This document shows, piece after piece, positions 1 through 11,412 of a stretch of DNA of 64,000 nt. The translations under genes were made by a program, and so were the position numbers. This DNA comes from Siderastrea siderea (taxonomy: Eukaryota; Cnidaria; Anthozoa; Scleractinia; Rhizangiidae): assembly GCA_964030785.1 (NCBI GenBank), contig OZ034968.1, forward strand, positions 25,051,686 to 25,115,685, read 5' to 3'. Under the pieces are notes generated by a model. It saw only the letters and a list, made by a program, of their open reading frames with translations. It was not told the origin of the DNA and searched no databases. How positions within the stretch are numbered: the first letter of the stretch is position 1; each line of letters starts with the position of its first letter.

Positions 1-128
1 AAACAACATAAAAGTGTGGAGCAACCCAAAGGCGTAAATTTCTAAGCTAGCGTTGTTCAGTCTCCGGTTAAAGTTGTAAGGTATGACGAAAGAATCGTTT
101 GTCGAGAAGTTGCGAACCATTTACTTAC

Positions 129-174
129 CTACAGAGAAGCAAAGGAGAAAAGCCAAGGCAAAAAAGTTTTTCAT
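129..174 (-). CDS. signal-peptide exon of a small secreted protein; rest lies outside the window
   Basis: Read on the minus strand, ATG at 174-172 opens a 46-nt exon encoding MKNFFALAFLLCFSV plus one base. A strong GTAAGT donor follows immediately at 128-123. The basic N-terminus, hydrophobic core and small residues at the end are a typical secretory signal peptide. The remaining exon or exons would lie to the left, beyond position 1, so the mature protein is unknown. The exon matches the ones at 3979-4024, 41564-41609 and 62325-62370 in length, phase and start. The last of these leads a Ly6/uPAR-type gene, but membership of this copy in that family is inference. Confidence 0.6.
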
Positions 175-263
175 CTTGTAAAGCGTCCTTCTTTCAACAG
201 TTAACAAGCGAACAACTTGCTAAGCCGCACCTTAGGTTCTGAGACCCGGAACATGACAGAACA

Positions 264-272
264 CGTTTATAG
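264..272 (-). promoter_or_regulatory. TATA-like box of the gene led by exon 129-174
   Basis: The minus strand reads CTATAAAC about 95 nt before the ATG at 174. The surrounding flank is conserved at the same distance before the gene starting at 4024, which supports a promoter role. Confidence 0.35.
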
Positions 273-1193
273 AAGGGAAACCCTTGAGCATGCTAAGAGA
301 TCGATATTGAGCATAGTACTTTGATAGATGGCTAATCAATGTCAAAAGGAAACAGAATGATATACGATTAAAAATCAACCAATCGGCAGAGAACTCTTTA
401 GGTGTACTTCAACATCATCGATATTGAGCATGGAACATTGATAGATGGCTAAACAATGTCAAAAGGAAACAAAGAGTGTGATTGCGGTTGAAAATCACCC
501 AATGGGCAGAGAACTAGCTACGTGTACTTCAACAGCATGACTCAGGAAAATACATAGCAACGGCAAGGTCATGAGATTTCAAAGGCCGACCCACCCAGCA
601 ATAAAAAATTATTTTAAAAAAATCAATTAAATGAATGTAATTTTCACGCGTTTATTACACAAGGTAGCGGCAGGAGAGCCATTTATTTACTGGACAGTAG
701 CAGGAATGGTCTAGACCGGTAGGAATGGAATCACTGGGACTAGAACGTTATATTATTTAGGACACATCATGCAACTTTGGTTTTATAAGGAAATGGCAAG
801 AAACAAAGCAGGCCTTGTTTTCGCGACTTTCCGAACGCAACTGATCCTTGACTGCCACGTATAGGTGATGAAATAGTGGATGATGTATTTCGCCATAAGA
901 GATCCATGTATACGTTAGAGAATGTCTTCGCAATGAAGACGTTTAGTTAAACATGCAAACATATTTATCAGCCGCTCCCGGAAGTTAGAACGAGGAAATT
1001 GCACCGAGCGAGGCTCGGATATGTAACTTTAACCATCTTTATTAGCTCAATACTCGGTCCACGCGCCGTGAGATGAAAATCAGTGATTCTAAATTGACCC
1101 AAAAAATATACCACGACTCAGTGATACGACTGACTATCTAGCCTGTAAACAGTATAAACAATAAACGATCTAAACAGTCTCAGGAGGCAGTTC

Positions 1194-4024
1194 TTAACAC
1201 AGCTTGTGAATGACTGCGACTGAAAAAGAAACTTCATCCGCAACAGAGACTTTGATTAGACATAGACTAAGATCGAAGGCTAAAATGGTTATTTGCTTAT
1301 TAGCCAATAGTCTGAGTAGCGATAACACAATCCGAAACTTATCAGGGAAATACAGCTTTCTGCGTGGTGTCTGTGATACCTCTGGTATCAACTAAAAGCG
1401 GATATAAACTTAAAGCAGATATTTTCAAAAAGCGAATATTCGAAGTGAGACTTTGTCTAAAGCATATCACGTCGTGTTAAACGGCAGGCGTTGTCAGGTA
1501 CTTTGATAAGGTCGCAATTTCAAGTAAAATAAGCAACGCATCTTGTTTCCTTTTGAAACAAATGTTGCCAAATGTTTCTCAGTAACTTAAATTAAAGTTT
1601 TCATAAATTATGTCCAAGTGCTTGGTACCATATGCATTTCTTCGTGTTTCTTAAGGTGGCTCCATACAGTTTCTCATCAGTTTCAACAGACAAATATACA
1701 TAACTTTTTTGATGATTTTCGGGACATTGATTTACATTTCACTAGGGAAAAGCTACCAAAGCAACTAGCCTAGCCTTTATACTTTTCAAATAAGTCACAA
1801 TTTCTGGGCCTGGCCCTTTTCCATGGCAACCACTGATACAGTTGTTTGGCTCATTTTTTAAGCTTACCCAGTTTCTTCCCGTCATTTCTTGGTTTTTACA
1901 CGGTGAATTTTGGCTATTTTTGTTGTAAAGGTGTTGTCGTTTGAGAAGTCTCAGCTGGCAAAGCTGTGAGGAATTTTGTACATAAGTTTTGTCAGAATAG
2001 TAAATTTCCGTTTTCGACGATTAATGCAGAAGTGCATGTACCAAAATTACTCTTACTTTAGTATGACTGAAAAACACAAAAATCCTACAAATGTTCCAAT
2101 TTTAAAAAAATTTCACCGAGTGGAACACGCGCAATTAGCGTTTGAAAATGCCTCAAAACCCACCTTTTTTCTTCACGTTACCAAAATAAAAATTCTTCAA
2201 GTTACGGGGTTGCGCATGCTCATGATTCCTTTTGCGTGGACGAGCGTGGACAGCACGCGGGTAAGCGGTAGAAAAGCTTTTCTAAAGCTTTTCTTTCCAA
2301 AGAACAACATTTTTCTTGACAACTGCTTTCCTTTACTGTAAAGGATCCATGTGACCAAAAAATTCGCAAAAATAAAGAAAGAAACGAACAAACAAACAAA
2401 AAAGAAGCAAATTTATACCGATTCGCGATATAAAAACTCGAACGAAGCCGCCACTTTATTGCCAGCAGCAAAAAATTTCCTTTAAAGTTTCCAGAACGCG
2501 GAATCATTAAACCACTTTCAGTTTCATTTTTACCATTAACTGATTACAACCGTTCTTCAAGAAAAAAACTAAAGCGGTCATGTTTGCTCTTAGAACATCT
2601 TTTGGTATGCTACCCGAGAAAAGCAGGGAAGCTCGTTCTTTTTATGTTGTATGCTCAATATTTTGTCTGCCGAGACCCGCGTTGTTTCTTAGCGGCTACT
2701 TGCGTGTTTGACAACTGCATGGAATAGCACATAGTATATAAATAAGCTTTCAATTTATATTTAAAGGCAGACGTTGGAGAAAGGGAACTAAAATGTCCAC
2801 AAGAAATTATACGTTTTGAAAAAGACGACATTATTTTTCTGCAAGGTTCAACAAGTCAACAGAACGCCTGCGAAACGCCGACTGTTTTAGAACCGGCCGT
2901 CAACTCGATACTCATCCTTTATTCGTTCACTGAATGCCGTCATTCTCGGCATAATTTTTCGTAAAAATAAAAATTGTATTTGAGCTTAGGTACAATTGAA
3001 CTTTTTTCAATTTTCGGTTTTATTTTAGACCACCGAAGTTTTTGAAGTCGCACATTGTCAACACAGGTGAAACTTAGATCAAAAGCTTCTGGTGACTGAT
3101 AAATAGACACTGAAATATAAGTGTCCTTTTGAGTTTCAACTTCTATCAAAATTCAATGACAACTGTTACCTCGTTACAAGTGTGTAATCTATTCATCGCT
3201 CAATAAAATTCACAAGTCAGCTGTATTTTGCTGAAACCGTATGAGAACGGCTGTAGTGACAACTTACCCGACAAAAAATAGACGGCTTGTTAGAAAGGCA
3301 AAAACTAAAGCACTTTTCGAAAAAATTACTTACATTTAGGCTCGATCCAAACAAACGTAAGCTTCTCATCCCAGAGACTCTCGATAGCTGACCTGGACAG
3401 CACTGATATTTCAAGTTGAGAACGGAAAGAAGTTCTTCACGCATAATTCTTGAAGGCGCGTAATAGTTCGTGCAACGTTTTCAGTCCTCTCTGTGTTGCT
3501 TGAACTTAAAGATCGCAATCAATCCAGTCCTAGAATCGTAGAACAATCGTAGGACTGCAACTGTCAGCTACAAAAGCGATTAAACTAAAGGCTTTTCATA
3601 ATTTCACTGCTATGTGCTCGACAGGTTTTGAAAAGGTAAGCCATAAAGATGCCTCAATCAGACTTTGGAAAAGTTCGCCTGGGAGGTTGATTGGCACATG
3701 TCATCTGACTTGGACTGTCGCGCTCCTCACGCGCGCGTTTGTGCCAATTTAGTTCCCATTCCTCGCGCGCTGAAAAACTATATGGAGCCACCTTAAGTAA
3801 CAACAAGCTGGAAAAAGTAAGTGCTGACTTATAGCAGAAATTTGAATCACTATTAGTTCAACGAAAGCTAGCTATAACATCGAAGTCTGTAAACACTGTA
3901 AAAAGTAAAGCTTCGGTTTAAGTTCAAAGTCATAAGCTATGACATCGTTTGTCTAGAAGTTGAAAATCGGTTACTTACCTACGGAGATGCAAAGCAGAAA
4001 AGCTAAGGCAAATAAGTTTTTCAT
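1194..4024 (-). CDS. small secreted protein, two exons (tentative model)
   Basis: Exon 1 (4024-3979) encodes the signal peptide MKNLFALAFLLCISV and ends in phase 1 before a GTAAGT donor. A candidate exon 2 begins at 1381 after a CAG acceptor and reads in the matching phase to a TAA at 1194, giving about 77 residues. Exon 2 is rich in Leu, Ile, Lys and Arg and has only two cysteines; I recognise no domain. The intron of about 2.6 kb is mostly filled by the TTAA-flanked element at 1655-3792. Exon 1 is well supported. The exon 2 join rests only on phase, an acceptor and weak similarity to the exon at 5078-5307, and the real reading could be a decayed pseudogene. Confidence 0.35.
1655..3792. mobile_element. 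TTAA-flanked DNA transposon without a recognisable transposase
   Basis: The left end reads TTAA then GGTGGCTCCATA; the right end reads TATGGAGCCACC then TTAA (TTAA at 1651-1654 and 3793-3796). Short matching inverted termini and a duplicated TTAA are known for the piggyBac and Kolobok superfamilies. The 2138-bp interior has only short unrelated open frames, so it looks non-autonomous. It sits inside the intron of the gene whose first exon is at 4024-3979. A lone matching right terminus (GAGCCACC then TTAA) is visible near 53559-53572. Confidence 0.7.
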
Positions 4025-4120
4025 CTTGTAAGTGTCGTTGAAAATTTTAAGTCCTCACGAGCGAACAACCAGTTGCAGAACCGCACCTAAGTTCTGGCAC
4101 CCAGAGCAGGACAGCAAAAG

Positions 4121-4130
4121 GTTATAGAAG
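4121..4130 (-). promoter_or_regulatory. TATA-like box of the gene starting at 4024
   Basis: The minus strand reads CTTCTATAAC about 100 nt before the ATG. It is at the same place as the CTATAAAC of the copy starting at 174, within a conserved 5' flank. Confidence 0.35.
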
Positions 4131-5077
4131 CCAAACCCTTGAGCATGCTAAGGGATCGATATTGGGCGTAGTCCAGTGATAAATGGCTAATCAATGTCAA
4201 AATGAAAGAAAGAGCACTCAATTGAAAAACGGTTGTCGGATTAAAAGCATAAATCATTAACGATGCGACCCAATGGTGCTCTGGAAGCGTGAAAATATCC
4301 CTCTATTCTTAGACACGTGCACTTTATAATAACACAGCATACCTTAATTTACTTTTTAAATTATCTTGGAAAGAAAATATTTGAATATCAAGAAACGAAG
4401 CCCAATAACAAACTTGCCCCTGTCATCTTCCCAGAGTTCCATTGTGTCGTATTGTCCATTTTCACTTTTTACACTTTTCACCCGACAACGTTTTTTAAAT
4501 GGGTGTATACAGTAAAAAATCAACCAATCAGCAACGACCTACGAGTGCATCAACACCATGACTCAGTAATATGCATAGCAATGTTAAGTTATACTTGCGT
4601 CAGCAAGGGTTTTGTATTGATCAAGAAAGTTGAAACGACCCACCCAGCGATGTTAATGTGGTTATTTTATTTCACGCTTTTCATTTGTGTTACTTCAGAC
4701 CCTTTGAAACCAGACCTTAGTTCCTCAAAGATTCGATTATTTTAGGCAATGCAAAAAGACATCAACGGCAAGTGAATGAAATCATTCATTTAGCAGTCAT
4801 TTAATGCACATGTCCTCTGCTGAACAGCTGGGGCAGTGTGAACTGGGACTAGAAACGCCATCTTATTCGAGACACATTTTTGCAAAATTCGCACTTTCAA
4901 TGGAATGACACGAATTCGAGAAACAATAAATAAGTGATGAAATAGCGTATGATGCATTGCGTCATAAGAGGCCTTATTTTGAGGAAATGTCTTGCGAATA
5001 GAAAAGTTACATGCACCAAACATTTTCAGTTTTGAAGCCGACTCGCAAAAGTCCTAACGCGGAACTTGACTTAAATA
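4131..5077. other. intergenic spacer of the duplicated array
   Basis: No gene is supported here. It contains the shared 5' flank of the gene starting at 4024 (to about 4650) and the shared 3' flank of the exon at 5078. The 142-codon open frame at 4317-4745 has no counterpart in the other array copies and looks like chance. Confidence 0.5.
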
Positions 5078-5307
5078 TCAATCTTTGACCACCTTTATTG
5101 CATCAATATTTTGTTCTTGCACCACGCGATGAGACACAGTGTTCCAGAAAACATTTCTGTCAATAGCCATAATCACAGCTTGTTCTCGAAGTAGCGTGCG
5201 ACAGCCTCCGCAACCGCTCTCCTGAGTGCGCACTGAAGCGACATCCTGTCTTAAGAGAAACACACCCCGATCAATCACTGTTGAAAAATCAGTTGAATCA
5301 GGGGCTC
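5078..5307 (-). CDS. terminal exon of a second array gene (mature part of a secreted protein)
   Basis: On the minus strand an acceptor (ATTCAACCAG) ends at 5308. The exon then reads GAPDSTDF.. and continues open for 75 codons to TGA at 5078, in the phase that a 46-nt signal exon would supply. The product is hydrophilic, with an SGCGGC stretch and the C-terminus ..DAIKVVKD. No domain is recognised. The DNA around its C-terminus resembles 1030-1110 and 7690-7740. The matching signal exon should lie near 6900-7050, judged from the conserved flank near 7424, but I could not find an intact one. The element at 5408-6601 has inserted in the presumed intron, so the gene may be dead. Confidence 0.35.
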
Positions 5308-5407
5308 CTGGTTGAATCAATATAAAATTAATATGACGTGAAGTCAACATCAAACGAAGCAATTGGTTATAGAGACTAACTATTATTCTGATCAAGTTTG
5401 TTTTTAA

Positions 5408-6601
5408 AGGCCCACCTTCACCCAAACGGCCTTGCGACCGTTTGTTATTGTTTTCAAATGGTTGTATTGTTTTTCTCGCCATCTGATTGGTTGCCAGAAT
5501 ATTCCTGCGAGCGAGAAAATTGTCACGTAAATTCAAAACAAATCGGAGGAGCCATGTTGCATCGATTTACTTTGCGAAGTTGCCCCAATCTACGGCCTCA
5601 ATTCAAATCTTTAGGCTTTTATGAAAAGCATTTACTCCCCCAAAATGGTGGAATTATCTGATGTTCGCCATGTGAAAGTTTCAATGACAAAGAAAGCGAG
5701 AAGTCAGTTTGTTTTGTTCGCATTTCTAAGCGCAAGCAAGCGATCTCGGCAGAAGACTCAAACAGTTACTTGGACATTCGATTGTTTTAGTTTGCAGATT
5801 GCATTCTCATTGTCTTGTAAGATAACAGTGATTTTAAAGGCCCCTCCCAGTCATTATAGAGGTTGGTCTTAAGGGAAATAAACAGCGTATACGACTAAAT
5901 AGCAACTCACTGATTATCGCTCCCAAAATAGCACTTGTCTGTTGACTCCCGCATTACAATTTTAACCTTTAAAAGCCAGCCATACGTGTGTACTAATCGA
6001 TCAAATCTCCCTGAACCTATGGTTAACTGAGAAACTAATTATTTTAATTCAATCGTACGATGATAGATACAGGGGAAGAAAAAGAAAACAGTCCTGCAAA
6101 ACCATTCATTTATTACACACTCGCGAGCCGGTCTGTTTACATCGCGCGAATAAAATCAAATCAAACGAATCAAACTTACTTGCCAAGGTCCCGCATCCAA
6201 TACAATCAGGAATTCAAACAATATCACTACAAGAGATTCATAAAATATCTGTTTCTGTTCTTCATAACACAAGCTCCTCTGAGACGAATACTGACAATAT
6301 TTTCCTTCGGCATAACCGTGCAGTATTTTCAACTGCGAGGTATCATTTGGCAGGAAACATATTGGACGAAGTAAGAGCGAAAAAAAATACGTTTGGCTGT
6401 CTCAGTCACAAAATAATTCCAGGAAACAACAGCCTGATAATTGAAGAATAAATTCCTGCATGCTTGTGGACAATTTTCGACAAGATGGCTCCGGAGGAAA
6501 TTGATTTTGAAAGAAACCCCGCTCAGAAACAATTTCGTGTTACACGAAATTCGTAAAACAGCAAGCGCGGCGCGCAAGGCCTTTTGGGTGAAGGTGGGCC
6601 C
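5408..6601. mobile_element. TTAA-flanked MITE-like element
   Basis: The left terminus AGGCCCACCTTCACCC and the right terminus GGGTGAAGGTGGGCCC are inverted copies flanked by TTAA (5404-5407 and 6602-6605). The similarity runs inward to GGCCTTGCG. The element is 1194 bp with no transposase, so it is probably non-autonomous piggyBac or Kolobok type. It differs in sequence from the TTAA element at 1655-3792. Confidence 0.65.
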
Positions 6602-7800
6602 TTAAATTTAAATTAGGCCGGTTAAGCCAGTTCCCTTGAACTTGTCCAAATGTCATGTGCATAGTATTCGATTATTTCCCATACATTCCCATCCAAGACC
6701 GTGAAGCGTGAGACCTATTTTCTTTGTTTTCTAAAACATGTGAGGAAAGAGGACGAGCCTCGGTGGGATAGAAGTGACCTGTCCGACTTACACAGTTTCG
6801 CAGAAAACTCAAGCGCCTTATTATTAGCGAACCGAAAGCAACTTTCAACACCTAACTTAATGATCAGACTTTAGTACAGGAAGTTGTACGGTTGAGCTTT
6901 GTTTTCCAACTGAGCACCCCCAAAGTCAAATAACGATATTTCATTATATCAAGTTGCAAACGATGAAGCCAGTCAACGCAGCTAACCAGTCAATCCGCCA
7001 GGAGATGAAACTCAGGAACTCAGATATTTTTAATCAATAGCTAATAAATATGAATTTATTGATCTGAATCAGTGACTGAGCCATTTTTACAAGACATGTA
7101 CCCGTATATTACATTTCATGTTTTCGAGAGAGTAACTAGATATCAGAGTCCAAAGAGTTCAAAGGTTGCTTCCGTTTTCCAGACGAAAAGCGTCAAAAAA
7201 AATACGAAAGGATATTCTGAGTTGCAGAAGTTCAATAACTTTTGAAACTGAAACTGTCATTGCACAATGCCAAAGAAACATAATACCGGACGGTTAATTG
7301 TCCAAAGTGAAACATTCTGCTCAGGAAGGAATAAGAGACCCCTTGCTGGTAGATTAGTTTCCCTCTGGTCTGAATGTCAACAAATCAACAGGGAACTCCG
7401 TCTACTTTAATGGCATGACTCAGGAATATGCATAGACTGTCAACTACATAGCAACGGCAGCACTGGCTTACGTGAGGTGCTCAGCCAGGCGATAATTTTG
7501 TGCAATGGATAAAACCCTATCAAGTAAATAAAATGTTCTTAATATTTAACGCGAGTGATAAAATAGTTAATGCATTATGGGGTTAGATGTGATGTGTTGA
7601 GAAGTAAGACATTTCAGTGAAGAAATCACCTTTATCAGCCGCTCCCATGCAAAAGTTTCAAAGCGGAACTTGACTGAACGAAGCTGAACACCCTTATCAT
7701 GCACCGTGAGATGAGGCCCAGTGATTAAGAAAATTTCTATCAACAAGAAAATAAATTGGCCAAAACTATAGCATGGCCCAATGACACGACTAGCTAGCCT
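6602..7800. other. gene-free stretch
   Basis: Apart from shared array flank blocks near 7424-7500 and 7560-7730, I see no coding exon, RNA gene or intact repeat. Confidence 0.5.
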
Positions 7801-7810
7801 ACAACAGCAT

Positions 7811-8083
7811 TTAGTTTTCCGGATCAGTTGAAAAGTAACAACGGCCTTCTAGTGTGGATTTAAGCGAGATCCAAAACACAGCCCCTTCGAACACTTGAAT
7901 ATTCAGTTGAACCTCGATCGCCTGATCAACGTTTAAGTCACCGCTACAACTGAAGCTCGTTTTTTTATCAGGTTCATCAAATTGAATTGGGTCCCGGCCG
8001 AACGGATGCATTATTTCCATCCAGCAACGTTCAACATTGTTGAATTCAACAAGCAAATTTTGTTCAACGCCTTCCAACAGCAT
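7811..8083 (-). CDS. unrecognised open frame at the exon-2 position of a third array copy
   Basis: The frame is open for about 90 codons, ending TAA at 7811. It has a plausible coding composition: the segment from about residue 40 (TSFSCSGDLNVDQ) to the end LEGRCYFSTDPEN. Its 3' flank (7690-7730) matches the flank of the array exon at 5078-5307, which puts it at an equivalent position. No acceptor in the expected phase 1 is obvious and no signal exon was found near 9300. It could be a decayed copy or a chance frame. Confidence 0.2.
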   Translation of the reverse strand: MLLEGVEQNLLVEFNNVERCWMEIMHPFGRDPIQFDEPDKKTSFSCSGDLNVDQAIEVQLNIQVFEGAVFWISLKSTLEGRCYFSTDPEN

Positions 8084-8099
8084 TCACATGACACAAAAT

Positions 8100-10660
8100 G
8101 GCAGCCAAACATATGTACAACATGTTTAACTCCACTGTGTTGAAAGTTCTTCAAGTTGTCCGGGGCCTTACACGTGGCTCATGGACGTTTTCTAATGTTC
8201 ATCTGTATTGCCATGCGAGAACATGTATTTCCTTTGCGTTCTCATCCAAGACCGTAAAATCCAATTTCTTCCTTTTTTTTTAATACAGTGACCAAAGGAG
8301 ACAAGACTCAGTAGGACAGGTCAGTTTTGCTAAGATTTATTAGACGTGATCGAAAATTCAAACTCAAGCGAGAATAAGCAGATATGACATAAACTGATTT
8401 GAAAATATAGATCTATCCGTAATGGCTTTTGGGCAATTTTAAAATGAAAACGCGTGGGCTACAATTGCAGGCTTACAATTAAAGCACCCTTTCCTTTAGC
8501 ATCTGAAATATTGACGCCACTGTAAAGTGACGAGAATGCTGGGACTAAGTTGGATTTCAACATCGTTAAAAACGTAAAATTTTGTGCTTTAATCGTACTA
8601 AAATACTCAAAGGTATAACCAGTTTTCAGTTGCATACGTTGCTCATAAAATTCCGCTATTCTCCAGGTCAATATTTTCATAAAAACTCTCGTATGAACTG
8701 ATCTGAGGGTTATAGTAAGCAGTGGGAGCAATTTTCGAGAAAAAAAAACATAAAAAGTCCAAACTGAAACCGCTTTTGAGGAGTCACGAAAACGAATCAG
8801 GATGCTACATAAACGAACTATTTTCTAATAGCTTTCCGCGCAAATGAATCAGCCTAACAAGTTTTGCATTGCAAAGCAACGTTTCAGACGTTAAACATTA
8901 CCATAAATCTATTTAAGGAACAATTGTTGATTTGCATACAATTTTCCACACCAAGAGCGTAAATTTGCCATACTAAATAGTATACTTTTATTTCTATGAA
9001 TTTGCCAAGTATACGACTCTATCAATGCGTTCCCTGTTCATTCAAGACTCACATAGAAGGCTAGGAAAGTTTATATCTATTTTTACTGTGTTCTAATAAA
9101 TTGTGACCAGAGAGGACTAGTGTTAGTGTGATAGGACAGTTGAGCAGACAAAAAAAGTCAAACCCAAGCGTGCAATAGCATATCACCTGGATGGTTTATT
9201 ATTTTTATTAATTTAAAATTCGTTATTTTATATTTCAGCAGGATGCAGTGATTCGACTGGATAACTATTTGTCTAGCAACGCCAGCGATAAATTAAATGT
9301 CACGATTCGGTTGTCAGTAAAATAATCACCCTTTTACCTAAGCCACAAGAATACCAAATTAAAATTATATATTCAGTTGGCCAGAGGTTTTGGATAGACA
9401 GGACTCACATTACCGCTGCCCTATTATAAAACCTAGTTGTAGAACCGGTTCTTTGTATTACGGAAGAAAAGCCTCAAGAAAGTAAACCGAAAATCAGAGG
9501 AAGTTTGAGCTAAATAGTTCAGACAATTTCTTTTACATTGGCTAGCATAATACGTTGTGATTATGTTGCCCAGTGACAGATATTGCCGGTCGTTTCAGCC
9601 GAAACTAGAACTTTTTGGAGAAAACTTAAAAAAATGTGCGTGCCAAGGCTTCCCGATCCCCCCCCCCCCCCACCCCACTTACCCACACCTCCCTTTCCCC
9701 GAGAAATCCGTTTCGTTGACAGCGTGACTCAGGAATATGGACTTCATAACTACATAGCAACGATATCGATACTGGCGCTATGCCACTTAGTAAAATGACC
9801 CACTCAGTGTACCAGGCCACCGCCGCTCAACAAGGGATTTTTTTTGCGATGGATAAAGCCCTTTCAAGGGAATTAAAAAAAAATTTAACAACTCTACAAC
9901 TTCAATACACTTGATATTTGATGGATATCGATAGCCGTTTATTTGCTGGGCAAGGAGCAAGAATGGCAGGGTCTGTGGGTCAGAAGGGAATGGGACAACT
10001 CATCCAATTCGAAGGAAATGGTACGATTTGGGCAAACAAAGATCGTCTTCTCTCGCCAAGTTTCAAATCTTGAATACCCGGCACATCATGAGTGATGAAA
10101 TTAAGGATGTCATGCATTGTTCAATACGGACCGACCTAAATATGACGGAACGACCAGAGAAATGAGACGGTTTAGTGAAGCCAAGCATTTCTATGAGCCA
10201 CCCTAACGAGATTACGGGCGAAATTTGACCGAACGTCAGAATTGGGCCAACTTTTACATTAATATAATTCAACTTACCAGAAGGTTAAAATCAGTTATTC
10301 AGACATTTTTTTTTATCGAGCGAAAATAAATTGCCCTAAGCTCGAACACCAATAAGTACGAGCACGCGCTTATAATTACCCAAAAGTAAGCATTTACGTC
10401 AGAACAATTTAATCAGTCTACAAATAGATTCCATTTAATTTTGCTTTGTATCTGTTCATGGATAAATCAAAGATGACGTCAAATGTGTAACGAAAAACAA
10501 GTGGTCCTCGAGGCGAAGGTCACTGATGTTTTTGGCGCCTAATCTATGGTCAATAATCTAAACAAGACCAGGACAAAATGAAAATATTTGTTCTATCAAC
10601 AACAGATCAAAGAATTTTCACTTTAAATAGGCCAAGTGCTGTAATAAAAACACAAGAACT
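8100..10660. other. gene-free stretch with array flank remnants
   Basis: I see only the array 5' flank block near 9720-9800 and the related block near 9930-10160, plus a C-rich run at 9658-9682. The open frames here are short and not conserved between copies. Confidence 0.5.
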
Positions 10661-10667
10661 AATTTTC

Positions 10668-10993
10668 AGATGATTGCACGCAAATGTAACATCGCTATAA
10701 ATGAAGGATTTGTAAGGCGTGAAGAGTAAAACATTTCAAGAAATATCTCAGTGAAATTATGAATATATGAAATTCATATATTTGAACTGCGGAATGAAGA
10801 AATAAATGTAAAGAAGATTTTCAGAAGATTTTCAGATTTTTCAGATGATTGCACGCAAATGTAACATCGCTATAAATGAAGGATTTGTAAGGCGTGAAGA
10901 GTAAAACATTTCAAGAAATATCTCAGTGAAATTATGAATATATGAAATTCATATATTTGAACTGCGGAATGAAGAAATAAATGTAAAGAAGAT
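10668..10993. repeat. tandem duplication of about 150 bp (SINE tail and flank)
   Basis: The sequence beginning GATGATTGCACGCAAATG.. and ending ..AATAAATGTAAAGAAGAT occurs at about 10669-10816 and again at about 10845-10993, nearly identically. A third partial copy lies at 11170-11242. Each contains the palindrome ATATATGAAATTCATATAT, which is also the tail of the neighbouring SINEs. Confidence 0.75.
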
Positions 10994-11140
10994 CCTCGCA
11001 GTTATTAACGCAACTTATGCAGTTACGAAAAGAAAGCCTGAAAAAATCAGGCTTGCCGGGACTCGAACCCTGACCTCTGCGATACCGGTGCAGCGCTCTA
11101 ACCAATTGAGCTAACAAGCCAACTGGGAGCTGGTCATTAA
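10925..11140 (-). mobile_element. tRNA-derived SINE, minus strand
   Basis: The 5' head is the tRNA-like segment 11120-11050. A short hairpin (CCTGA, T run, TCAGG), a unique middle, and a tail that includes the ATATATGAAATTCATATAT palindrome follow. The RNA polymerase III A box (TTAGCTCAATTGG) and B box (GGTTCGAGTCC) are both present. The plus-strand copy at 11250-11412 is its mirror image. Confidence 0.75.
11050..11120 (-). tRNA. tRNA-Thr(GGT)-like head of a SINE, probably not a functional tRNA
   Basis: The 71-nt minus-strand sequence starts GGCTTGTTAGCTC and ends GCAAGCC. The acceptor stem GGCTTGT/GCAAGCC pairs with one G-U, and the D stem GCTC/GAGC is intact. The anticodon loop CCGGTAT would give GGT (Thr), but position 33 is C instead of the near-universal U. 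The anticodon stem has an A-C mismatch and the T stem is imperfect. Its place at the head of a repeated SINE favours a tRNA-derived promoter over a working tRNA. Confidence 0.55.
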
Positions 11141-11249
11141 ATTGGTTCGTAATATACCCGGGAAAGATGAAGGTTAAATTACGAATATATGAAATTCATA
11201 TATTTGAACTGCGGAATGAAGAAATAAATGTAAAGAAGATCCTCGCAGT

Positions 11250-11412
11250 TTAATGACCAGCTCCCAGTTGGCTTGTTAGCTCAATTGGTTAAAGCGCTGC
11301 ACCGGTATCGCAGAGGTCAGGGTTCGAATCCCGGCAAGCCTGATTTTTTCAGGCTTTCTTTTCGTAACTGCATAAGTTGCGTTAATAACTGCGAGGATCT
11401 TCTTTACATTTA
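11250..11412 (+). mobile_element. tRNA-derived SINE, plus strand
   Basis: This is nearly identical, in inverted orientation, to 10979-11140, from the leader (GACCAGCTCCCAGTT) through the tRNA head to CTTCTTTACATTT. It has a B box GGTTCGAATCC and the same T-run hairpin. It sits exactly in the middle of the tail of another minus-strand copy (11170-11250). Confidence 0.75.
11270..11340 (+). tRNA. second tRNA-Thr(GGT)-like SINE head
   Basis: It has the same 71-nt head as the minus copy, with a weakened D stem (GCTC against AAGC) and GAATCC in the B box. It has the same C33, so it is judged to be a SINE promoter and not a functional tRNA. Confidence 0.5.

Larger units (their letters stand above)
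1..10300. repeat. decayed tandem array of 3-4 kb units holding small secreted-protein genes
   Basis: Several blocks recur in the same order. A block containing ATGACTCAG then an AATATGCATAG-like string then CCCACYCAG lies near 537-600, 4557-4650, 7424-7500 and 9720-9800. A second block (ATGATGYATTKCGYCATAAGAG-like) lies near 880-930 and 4935-4990, with weaker relatives near 7560 and 10090. A block near an exon end (CACSGYGAGATGA.. and CAGTG) lies near 1060-1100, 5100-5150 and 7695-7725. A string GATCGATATTGRGC recurs at about 299, 416 and 4155. This fits old tandem duplication of a minus-strand gene, followed by decay and insertions. Confidence 0.5.

Noticed and set aside
4317..4745. 142-codon plus-strand frame in the array spacer
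   Set aside because: It lies in a flank shared by array copies, but the frame is not conserved in them.
9583..9798. Proline-rich 71-codon frame
   Set aside because: It is generated by the C-rich run at 9658-9682.
11050..11340. Two predicted tRNA-Thr genes with anticodon GGT
   Set aside because: C at position 33, stem mismatches and repeated SINE context argue against functional tRNAs; they are listed as SINE heads.
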